Below are positions 1-5,242 of a stretch of 6,162 nt of DNA, piece by piece; the stretch's first letter is position 1, and each line of letters opens with the position of its first letter. Origin of the DNA: Vampirovibrionales bacterium (GTDB taxonomy: Bacteria > Cyanobacteriota > Vampirovibrionia > Vampirovibrionales > JAJTHC01). The translations under genes were made by a program, and so were the position numbers. The notes beneath the pieces were generated by a model that saw only the letters and a program-made list of their open reading frames with translations, did no database searches and was not told the origin of the DNA. The DNA is taken from positions 1 through 6,162 of the forward strand of contig JAJTHC010000085.1 of the NCBI GenBank assembly GCA_021299615.1. Reading direction: 5' to 3'.

Positions 1-197
1 AAACCCACTTTTTCGACACACAGAATGCCTATTTCTGACACACGAAACCCACTTTTTCGACACACAGAATGCCTATTTCTGACACACGAAACCCACTTTT
101 TCGACACACAGAATGCCTATTTCTGACACACGAAACCCTCGTTTCTGACACACAGAATACCTATTTCAGACACACAAAACCTTTGTTTCTGACACAC
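1..197. repeat. Tandem array of nine 22-bp direct repeats (iteron-like)
   Basis: Nine consecutive units end in GACACAC at 21, 43, 65, 87, 109, 131, 153, 175 and 197, so the period is exactly 22 bp. The shared core is TTTCTGACACAC or TTTTTCGACACAC. Units alternate between an A type (starting GAAACCCACT) and a B type (starting AGAATGCCTA), which gives a 44-bp higher-order unit. The first three A/B pairs are identical, and the last three units (132-197) diverge. The first unit lacks its first base at the window edge, so the array probably continues to the left. A 22-bp period is about two helical turns and puts each core on the same DNA face, as in plasmid iterons or repressor arrays. That role is inference; no replication or partition gene is visible. 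There are no unique spacers, so this is not CRISPR. Confidence 0.93.
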
Positions 198-364
198 GCT
201 TTGAAGAGTAAAGCGTCATTTGTCCTATTTTTCCTTCGTTGCACTAAGGATGACGGGTTTAGTTTTCAAGGAGCCACTCTTTTTCAGTATGACACTTTTT
301 CGATGTCCTTCCTAGTGCGTAAAACCTACGATTATCTATCGGACATTAGACTTTATAAAAACGC
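198..364. other. Gene-free stretch between repeat array and doc
   Basis: I see no convincing gene here. A plus-strand reading frame (69-377) crosses both the repeats and this stretch, but it is the repeat array read as protein and has no family resemblance. The only structures are weak: a 5-bp inverted repeat GCTTT/AAAGC at 198-214 and a 6-bp ATGTCC/GGACAT pair near 304-347. Neither has the GC stem plus T-run that would mark a terminator for the leftward toxin operon. Confidence 0.6.
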
Positions 365-742
365 CTATACGAGATAATCACGTAACCATTTTTCTAAAGT
401 GAGTCGATTACAATGACCTGTTTCCATAAGATGTGTCAGTTTTTGGAAAGCTTTTAGGTTATTCACTTTATAATTAAGCTTCACGCCATTTTTTAACAAA
501 AAGTAAACCGTAGTTTGAATAGAGGTTCTTTTTACGCCATCATTAAAGGGGTGATTCTTAATTAAGCTTTCCATTAAAGCACTAGCGGCTTGCATCGTAT
601 CTTCATAATACCCTGAATTAGGTCGATCTAAAGCGGATCGTAAGGCATGTTCACGCTGTAAACCCTCTCGTCCACCATATCGCTTTAATTGAGCGGTGTG
701 AATCAGAAGAGCGTCTTCAAAACTTACCTCGCTAAAAAACAC
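365..742 (-). CDS. doc: Doc/Fic-family toxin (death-on-curing protein)
   Basis: This is a 125-residue protein, almost the length of phage P1 Doc (126). It carries the Fic-domain signature HPFNDGVKRT at residues 64-73. Known Doc proteins use this loop to bind ATP and phosphorylate elongation factor Tu, which halts translation, while other Fic proteins AMPylate targets. The N-terminal region (residues 5-42, with YGGREGL and ALDRP) also fits the Doc family. His64, Phe66, Asp68, Lys71 and Arg72 of the motif are present, but the usual Asn before Lys-Arg is Val70 (codon GTA), so activity may be altered or lost. The start is GTG, inside the antitoxin stop as TAGTG, with only a weak upstream AGGG, so translation is probably coupled to the antitoxin. 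It runs opposite to the phage genes in more AT-rich DNA. Family assignment is firm; biochemical activity is uncertain. Confidence 0.9.
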   Translation of the reverse strand: MFFSEVSFEDALLIHTAQLKRYGGREGLQREHALRSALDRPNSGYYEDTMQAASALMESLIKNHPFNDGVKRTSIQTTVYFLLKNGVKLNYKVNNLKAFQKLTHLMETGHCNRLTLEKWLRDYLV

Positions 743-909
743 TAAGCCAAAGCCCTATACAGGTCGTCTCGCAACTCAAAGTCAACCGCCAAAAAACTAA
801 GTAGTTCTTCAGAAGCACCCAATGTTTTAAGATGGGCTAAGGTTTCTTCAAGTGTCATATGTTCCATGAGACTATATCCTTGAGGCTTTTCTATCAGTTT
901 AGCGTTCAC
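742..909 (-). CDS. Putative small antitoxin upstream of doc
   Basis: This unlisted small frame ends in TAG one base into the doc start, the standard antitoxin-then-toxin layout. It could start at GTG 909-907 (55 residues) with AAGGA eight bases upstream, or at ATG 867-865 (41 residues) with AAGGA (881-877) nine bases upstream. I chose GTG because it lies about 24 bases after the predicted transcription start. The C-terminal part reads MTLEELAHLKTLGASEELL then FELRDDLYRALA. It is rich in Glu and Leu and likely helical, as expected of a segment that wraps a Doc toxin. I do not recognise it as Phd, and it is shorter than Phd (73 residues), with no visible DNA-binding domain. A tiny frame (926-906, MERMLL) ends as GTGA on the GTG start and might be a coupled leader. 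Function is inferred from position only. Confidence 0.6.
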   Translation of the reverse strand: MNAKLIEKPQGYSLMEHMTLEETLAHLKTLGASEELLSFLAVDFELRDDLYRALA

Positions 910-939
910 AAAAGCATCCTTTCCATTGATTACCTTAAA

Positions 940-968
940 ATAATACAGAAAGTGGATAACTTTGTCAA
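940..968 (-). promoter_or_regulatory. Near-consensus sigma-70 promoter of the antitoxin-doc operon
   Basis: On the minus strand TTGACA (968-963) is followed after exactly 17 bases by TATTAT (945-940), one mismatch from the full consensus. Transcription would begin near 933, a short distance above the antitoxin start. The spacer contains TTATCCACT (959-951), one base from a DnaA box, which may be chance. A strong promoter on a toxin operon usually implies autoregulation, but no clear operator palindrome overlaps it. Confidence 0.82.
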
Positions 969-1038
969 CTACTACAATTTTAACAAATTTGAAATCCGTT
1001 TACCGTATTGAAACAAATTCGTTACAAAAGCTTTGCTA

Positions 1039-1077
1039 AATCGTGGGTTTTCTGCACGATTCACCACTAGAAAACCC
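1039..1077. repeat. Two interlocking perfect inverted repeats (hairpin switch or pseudoknot-like)
   Basis: AATCGTG (1039-1045) pairs with CACGATT (1055-1061), and GGGTTTTCT (1045-1053) pairs with AGAAAACCC (1069-1077). The arms are interleaved, so the two stems form either mutually exclusive hairpins or an H-type pseudoknot. The site lies in the gap between the divergent toxin operon and the portal gene. It could be an operator, an RNA leader structure or coincidence. In the rest of the gap (1078-1208) I found no convincing promoter or gene. Confidence 0.5.
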
Positions 1078-1208
1078 TCGGAATCTTTGTTAAGCTAAGA
1101 ACATAAGCAAACAAACCCAACGACATCCAGCCCCCCTTTTTTTCACCAACTAACTGCCTCTCTTGCGTTATTTTTGGACGTTTCACATTCATCATCCCCA
1201 TAAATCGT

Positions 1209-1214
1209 AAAGGA
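1209..1214 (+). promoter_or_regulatory. Ribosome binding site of the portal gene
   Basis: AAAGGA sits nine bases before the ATG at 1224 and fixes the portal start. Confidence 0.75.
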
Positions 1215-1223
1215 ATCCCCCCG

Positions 1224-2930
1224 ATGACCGCTGACTTTACCGTGCCTGATTTTTCTGAAGTCCCTCGCTCCTTCGGCTTAAGCCAAGACGACGAAAAAGC
1301 TTTCGTCGAAAGCGTTTTAGACGACATTAAAACCCGACGTGAACTTAGAAAAGACAAAGAAAACACATGGAAAGCCTGCTGGAAGGCGTATCACTCGGAA
1401 ATGACCAGTACATCCACCAAGCAGCAAGCGGATCGCAACCAAGTCGCACGCCCCATTGTTTTCCAAGCCGTTGAAAACCTCCACAATACCGTAATGAGTC
1501 AACTCTTCCCCAAATCAGGACGCTTCTTCCACGTGTTTGGGCAAGGGCAAGCGGATCAAGAAGACGCCAGCCGTCTGGAAACCTTGTTGCATCACAAGCT
1601 CGCAACGCAAGATTTTCAATCCGCTTTTGGACTCTTTTTGAAGCAGTTGCTGGTGACAGGTAATAGCGTCATGATGATGCCTTGGCATTACGAACACGGC
1701 AAGCGTTTACGTCAAGTTCCCCTAAAACGCTTGGGCTTGACGGTGGGTTACACCAGCGAAGTGCAAGACGTCCTGCTTGAGCAGGGGCCTCGCTTTGACG
1801 TGCTGAACATTCAAGATGTTTACATCGACGAAACACTGAAAAATTGGCAAGAAGGCACGCTCATTCGACGCATCCCCAAACGCATGAGCCAAGTCTTGCA
1901 GGAACCTCGCTACTTAAACACGGATGCACTGGCGGTTCAATTAAAAGACCTCACGAAAGACGATCCCAAACTAAGCAAGCTCCCTTCGGCGGAACAACCC
2001 CTCACCTTGCTTGAAGTGTGGGGCGACCTATGGATTAACGGACGTTCTTATGAAGATTACGTCGCTGTTGTGGTGGAAGAAACAGGCACGCTGATTCGCT
2101 TTGAAGCGCATGGCTTGGAAGCAGGGCAGGCTCCCTTTGTGTTTGCTAGTCTGATTCCTGTGCCGCATGAAGGCTACGGCATCGGGGCGGTGGAAAAGTC
2201 CTTGGGGCTTCAACATGCCATAAACACGCTGACCAATCAAAAGCTCGACATTCTGAATCTCTGCATCAATTCGCCGTTTACCTACTTGCTTAACGACGAT
2301 GTGTTTGATCCGCTTTCGATGGAGTATCGCCCTGGGGCCTTGATCCCTGTGAAGGATCACGACACGTTGCGTCCGTTGCCGTTGGTGGCTCAGAATATCA
2401 ATCTAGCGTTTCAAGAAATTGAAGATCTGAAAATTGAAGTCATGGAAACCAGCGGTTCCCTGCGTTTAATGACGGGTGCCTTAGAAGGGAGCAATTCTAC
2501 CCCTCGAACGGCGACTGAAGTGAATACCATCACCGAAAATGCCCACCGTAAGTACGACGGTATGTTGATGCAACTCGAACAAGACTGCCTAGAGCCTATG
2601 TTGCAATTGGTTTACGAGCTTTCCAAGCAGTTTTGGATCTACCCAGAAGAGTTTCGCTTTTTCGAGTCGGGCAGCCCTATGCCTCGTTATGAATCGGTAA
2701 GTCCTGATGTGTTTCAGCGTTCGTGTTGCGATATTCGAGTGCTAGGCAGTCGTGGGCAGTTGAAAGAAGAGCAGGAGCTTGAAAGTATTTTGTTCTTTTT
2801 GAAAACCATGCAAGCCTTGCCTGAACTATTGCCACGACTCAACATGGATGCCATTGTTAAGCGAATCATCCGCAATTTAGGGTTTAAGGATGAGGAGCTA
2901 TTGCGTCCTGCGGAACCGCCTGCTTTGTAG
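1224..2930 (+). CDS. Phage portal protein (T7-type head-to-tail connector)
   Basis: This 568-residue protein is close to T7 gp8 (536). It resembles podovirus portal/connector proteins, which form the dodecameric ring at one capsid vertex through which DNA is packaged and ejected. Seen in the sequence: a charged helical N-terminus (20-60); ARPIVFQAVENLHNTVMSQL at 75-94, the typical early wing helix of connectors; a Gly-rich turn GYGIGAVEKSLGLQHAINTL (317-336) with following NQKLDILNL, the long stem/clip-type region; a polar segment 420-433 ending RTATEV, a recurrent portal motif; and an acidic/Leu-rich C-terminal crown (515-560). It starts the rightward structural operon and is followed five bases later by a palindromic element. 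The reading frame is uninterrupted. Assignment rests on motif memory and gene order, with no search run. Confidence 0.88.
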   Translation: MTADFTVPDFSEVPRSFGLSQDDEKAFVESVLDDIKTRRELRKDKENTWKACWKAYHSEMTSTSTKQQADRNQVARPIVFQAVENLHNTVMSQLFPKSGRFFHVFGQGQADQEDASRLETLLHHKLATQDFQSAFGLFLKQLLVTGNSVMMMPWHYEHGKRLRQVPLKRLGLTVGYTSEVQDVLLEQGPRFDVLNIQDVYIDETLKNWQEGTLIRRIPKRMSQVLQEPRYLNTDALAVQLKDLTKDDPKLSKLPSAEQPLTLLEVWGDLWINGRSYEDYVAVVVEETGTLIRFEAHGLEAGQAPFVFASLIPVPHEGYGIGAVEKSLGLQHAINTLTNQKLDILNLCINSPFTYLLNDDVFDPLSMEYRPGALIPVKDHDTLRPLPLVAQNINLAFQEIEDLKIEVMETSGSLRLMTGALEGSNSTPRTATEVNTITENAHRKYDGMLMQLEQDCLEPMLQLVYELSKQFWIYPEEFRFFESGSPMPRYESVSPDVFQRSCCDIRVLGSRGQLKEEQELESILFFLKTMQALPELLPRLNMDAIVKRIIRNLGFKDEELLRPAEPPAL

Positions 2931-2934
2931 TTCC

Positions 2935-3168
2935 TGTCCCCTCTCCTAATTTTAGGAGAGGGAAGAGAACGTCCTTTGGACGTTCGAGGGTGAGGTTAAA
3001 CTCACCAACGAAGTCTAGGGTTTAACCGCCCCCTAACCTATCGAAGCTAAAGCTTCTCTTGGGAAAGAAAACCGTTGGTTTCCTCTCCCAACCTCTCCTT
3101 CCTAAAGACGAAGATTCACTTCGTGAATAAGAAGGATATTTCCCCTCCTAAAATTAGGAGGGGGGACA
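2935..3168. repeat. Palindromic interspersed element, long form, copy 1
   Basis: A 234-bp element almost identical to 5927-6162. It begins TGTCCCCTCTCC and ends GGAGGGGGGACA, giving about 24-bp terminal inverted repeats with one mismatch. Each terminus is itself a palindrome (CCCTCTCCTAA/TTAGGAGAGGG at the left). Internal stems include GAACGTCC/GGACGTTC (2967-2985), GGTTAAAC (2994-3001) with GTTTAACC (3020-3027), GAAGCT/AGCTTC, and ATTCAC/GTGAAT. It sits between the portal stop codon and the scaffold ribosome binding site. No open frame of its own is credible. It is MITE-like or REP-like; no T-run follows the stems, so it is not a classical terminator. Confidence 0.9.
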
Positions 3169-3191
3169 AATCAATCATTCCCCAAAAAGAA

Positions 3192-3197
3192 AAGGAG
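3192..3197 (+). promoter_or_regulatory. Ribosome binding site that fixes the scaffold start
   Basis: AAGGAG lies six bases before ATG 3204. The longer open frame back to 3075 lies in the palindromic element and has no such site, so the added 43 residues are rejected. Confidence 0.85.
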
Positions 3198-3203
3198 ACC
3201 CCC

Positions 3204-3758
3204 ATGACCCCCAACGATCCCACGCCTGTTGATGTTTCGACACCCACAAGCACGCCGAAGCCTGAAACGCCGAAGCCATCCCCCAAGGAAGACCTCATCG
3301 CCTTCCAAAAAGACCCCGTCGCCTTCGTGCGAAATGAAATCGATCAAGCCATTAAAGCCCACCTGCTCGTTGCAAACGAAGGCGGTCAAGCCCAAGTCGC
3401 CATGCAAGCCTTCATCCAACAACACCCCGATGCACAACCTGTGATGAATTACATCCTCGATGAAGTGGCTCGCTTGATCGACAATGACACCGACGGCGTG
3501 CTGGCTCCGTGGACGGATCTCTTCAACCAAGCCCTAGAAAACGTGGTCACCAAGTTTCATGGCAACTTGAAAAGCCCTGCCCCCACAAAAGCCCCCAAAG
3601 AACCGATGAATCCTGTTTTGGAACAAGGCAAATTGCCCACCAAAAGCGTTTCGGCACGTTCCTTTACACGAGACGAAATCGGGCGTATGTCCCCACAAGA
3701 ATACCTCGCCAATGAAGCCAGTATTCGCCTAGCCTTTAAGGAGGGTCGCATTAAGTAA
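3204..3758 (+). CDS. Phage capsid scaffolding protein
   Basis: A 184-residue, probably helical protein between portal and coat genes, the position of the scaffold in T7 (gene 9) and P22-like phages. Scaffolds fill the procapsid interior, guide coat assembly and leave before DNA packaging. Seen here: a low-complexity Pro/Thr/Lys-rich N-terminus (2-29), a central helical part (30-120, with DPVAFVRNEIDQAI and YILDEVARLI), a Pro/Lys-rich linker (123-150), and a C-terminal segment RSFTRDEIGRMSPQEYLANE (152-171) ending EGRIK. This C-terminal pattern (R..I..MS..EY..NE..I..A...GRI) recurs in podoviral scaffolds and matches the coat-binding end. Start chosen at ATG 3204 because of its strong ribosome binding site. 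Sequence conservation in this class is low, so position carries much of the weight. Confidence 0.82.
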   Translation: MTPNDPTPVDVSTPTSTPKPETPKPSPKEDLIAFQKDPVAFVRNEIDQAIKAHLLVANEGGQAQVAMQAFIQQHPDAQPVMNYILDEVARLIDNDTDGVLAPWTDLFNQALENVVTKFHGNLKSPAPTKAPKEPMNPVLEQGKLPTKSVSARSFTRDEIGRMSPQEYLANEASIRLAFKEGRIK

Positions 3759-3765
3759 TAAAAAT

Positions 3766-4031
3766 CCCTCTCCTATTTTTAGGAGAGGGAAGGAACGTCG
3801 CAAGACGTTCAAGGGTGAGGTTAAACCCCCGACTTCGTTGGTATAGTGTTTTATAGATAAAATGAGCTATTAGACTATTCTAGGAGCCTAGATTTTTTTT
3901 GTGAGGGCGTGTAGACAGACCTACATAACTAAACAAAAAAATCGTAGCGACAACGAAGAGGCAATAGAACATTTTATATAGAAAACACTATAGGTTCAAC
4001 CGCCCCTAACCCCTCCTTATGTTAGGAGAGG
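3766..4031. repeat. Palindromic interspersed element, short form, copy 3, split by a MITE
   Basis: Related to the copies at 2935 and 5927 but lacking about 115 bp of their right interior. It starts CCCTCTCCTA/TAGGAGAGGG (3766-3789, four-base loop), then GAACGTC-GCAA-GACGTTC (3793-3810), where the loop has become a GNRA tetraloop while the stem is kept. Then come GGGTGAGGTTAAAC and, beyond the insertion, GGTTCAACCGCCCC and a terminal palindrome near 4012-4031. A ~147-bp MITE interrupts it at a TA. It begins eight bases after the scaffold stop codon and ends before the capsid ribosome binding site. Confidence 0.85.
3842..3992. mobile_element. TA-flanked MITE with ~30-bp terminal inverted repeats
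   Basis: Both ends read TATAGTGTTTT inward, and the inverted arms match over about 30 bp with four mismatches (second block ATAAAATG, then CTATT). A more internal pair of T-rich/A-rich tracts (near 3892 and 3935) extends the fold-back. It encodes nothing. Taking TA (3842-3843 and 3991-3992) as a target duplication leaves a 147-bp element, as expected for IS630/Tc1-mariner-type non-autonomous elements, which insert at TA. The surrounding palindromic element resumes on each side, which proves insertion. The mobilising transposase is not in the window; the family call is inference. Confidence 0.85.
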
Positions 4032-4064
4032 AACGATACATCAAACAAAAAAGGAGAAAACATC

Positions 4065-4904
4065 ATGCCATATGACAATTTTGTTCCCGAAATTTGGAGC
4101 CAAACCATCCTCAAAAGCTTCAATAAAAATAGCGTCATTGCAGGGCTCGTCAATCGTGATTACGAAGGCGAAATTAAAAAATCGGGCGATGTCGTCCACA
4201 TTCGTTCATTTGGTAACGTCACCGTGCGTGATTACACACGTGGCACCGCCATTACTTACGAAACCTTGACTGATCCTAAGCAAATGCTGACCATCAACCA
4301 ACAAAAATACTTCGCCTTTCGTGTCGATGATTTAGACATGGCTCAAGCGGATATTCCTGTGATTGAAGGTTACACGCAACAAGCAGCGATCGCCGTGCGT
4401 GACGTGGTGGATGCCTTCTTGTATCAACATTACTTGGAAATTCCTGTGGCGAACATCATTGGCGGAGCGGCGACCACCATTGCCATTACCAAAACGAACA
4501 TCTACGACAACATCACGTTGATGGCGGAAGCCTTAGATGCCCAAAACGTCCCACAAGAAGACCGTGTCTTGATTGTGAACCCTCGTTTTAAACGTCTATT
4601 GCTTCAAAGTGATGCCTTTACACGTGCCACAAGCATGGGCGATCAAGCCATTCAAAACGGCTACTTGGGTAACGTCGCTGGATTCAAAATCTATGTGTCC
4701 ACCAACGTGCCGACGCTTGCTGGCGGTGTCGTGCCGATTCTCGCCTTCCACAAGGACTTCATCACCCTTGCGTCGCAAGTCAGCAATGTGGAAAATGTTC
4801 GACCCACCGATATGTTTGCCAATGCCGTGCGTGGTTTGTATCTCTTTGGATCCAAGGCGGTGCGTCCTGAAGCAGGATCGTGGTTGCGTTGCACGATGGC
4901 TTAG
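4065..4904 (+). CDS. Major capsid (coat) protein, HK97-fold, P22/T7-like
   Basis: A 279-residue protein in the coat-gene position, immediately after the scaffold. Coat proteins of this group form the icosahedral shell. Motifs seen: GDVVHIRSFG (41-50), the start of the extended E-loop region; YTRGTAITYETL (57-68); FAFRVDDLD (83-91), typical of podoviral coat proteins; a helix at about 104-125 that includes AVRDVVDAFLYQHY, likely the spine helix; VPQEDRVLIVNP (162-173); NGYLGNVAGFKIYVSTNVP (198-216), a conserved axial-domain signature; and a C-terminal strand RGLYLFGSKAVRPEAG. It is shorter than T7 gp10A (345) and P22 gp5 (430), so no insertion or Ig-like decoration domain is expected. ATG 4065 follows AAGGAG (4051-4056) by eight bases. 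Coding frame is intact. Confidence 0.88.
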   Translation: MPYDNFVPEIWSQTILKSFNKNSVIAGLVNRDYEGEIKKSGDVVHIRSFGNVTVRDYTRGTAITYETLTDPKQMLTINQQKYFAFRVDDLDMAQADIPVIEGYTQQAAIAVRDVVDAFLYQHYLEIPVANIIGGAATTIAITKTNIYDNITLMAEALDAQNVPQEDRVLIVNPRFKRLLLQSDAFTRATSMGDQAIQNGYLGNVAGFKIYVSTNVPTLAGGVVPILAFHKDFITLASQVSNVENVRPTDMFANAVRGLYLFGSKAVRPEAGSWLRCTMA

Positions 4905-4945
4905 TGGTTTTGGGGTTTTTCGCTCCCTTCTTTAGCTGGTCGGTC

Positions 4946-4979
4946 GTCAGAGACCTTTGCTCCGCCAAAGGTCTCCGAC
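4946..4979. repeat. Strong hairpin downstream of the capsid gene
   Basis: GAGACCTTTG (4950-4959) and CAAAGGTCTC (4966-4975) form a perfect 10-bp stem with a six-base loop, extended by GTC/GAC across one mismatch. No T-run follows, so it is not a standard intrinsic terminator. It could limit mRNA decay after the coat cistron or be part of an interspersed repeat. Confidence 0.75.
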
Positions 4980-4993
4980 ACCTCTAAAGGCGG

Positions 4994-5033
4994 CTTAAGG
5001 GAGGGAGGGTCTTGGTCGCCCCCCTCCCTTAAG
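4994..5033. repeat. GC-rich hairpin in the capsid-adaptor gap
   Basis: CTTAAGGGAGGG (4994-5005) pairs with CCCTCCCTTAAG (5022-5033), a perfect 12-bp stem that continues past one mismatch by further G-C pairs. The following DNA is not T-rich. Minus-strand open frames across it are low-complexity and unlikely to be genes. The stretch 5034-5125 holds nothing I can name. Confidence 0.75.
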
Positions 5034-5125
5034 AATCCCACCCCTCTCGCTTTCCCTTCGCTCCTGCCGTCCGCAAAATGTCTCGGAAGCCTCGCATTTA
5101 GTGCGTTGTCGGCAAGTTCTCTGTC

Positions 5126-5206
5126 CGTCATTGCGAGCGTAGCGTGGCAATCTGTCCACCACTTTCAGAGTCTTTACAGATTGCTTCACATGCGTTCGTA
5201 ATGACG
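5126..5206. repeat. 81-bp palindromic interspersed repeat (CGTCATTGCGAGCG type)
   Basis: The left arm starts CGTCATTGCGAGCGTAGCG and the right arm ends GCGTTCGTAATGACG. The arms pair imperfectly over about 30 bases and include a perfect GCAATCTGT/ACAGATTGC block. I recognise this as the widespread intergenic repeat type of several intracellular proteobacteria (Rickettsiales and relatives, also some gammaproteobacteria). It is a host-genome signature rather than a phage element. It ends 36 bases before the adaptor start and carries no gene. Confidence 0.82.
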
Positions 5207-5242
5207 TTGTAAAAAACAAACAAACAAAAAGAAAGAAGAATT

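Noticed and set aside
1..197. CRISPR array
   Set aside because: Repeats abut directly, with no unique spacers and no cas genes.
69..377. 102-residue plus-strand open frame with repetitive protein
   Set aside because: It is the 22-bp repeat array translated; the repeat length is not a multiple of three, so the pattern cycles through frames, and no ribosome binding site or family resemblance is present.
1067..1366. 99-residue minus-strand frame
   Set aside because: It overlaps the portal start antisense and looks like a shadow frame without family resemblance.
3075..3203. N-terminal 43-residue extension of the scaffold protein
   Set aside because: It lies in the palindromic element and lacks a ribosome binding site, whereas ATG 3204 has AAGGAG at ideal spacing.
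4994..5033. Intrinsic terminator after the capsid gene
   Set aside because: The stem is strong but no T-run follows on either side; kept as a hairpin only.
4901..5219. Minus-strand frames of 74-76 residues in the capsid-adaptor gap
   Set aside because: They read through hairpins and the interspersed repeat, are of odd composition, and oppose the operon; no recognisable domain.
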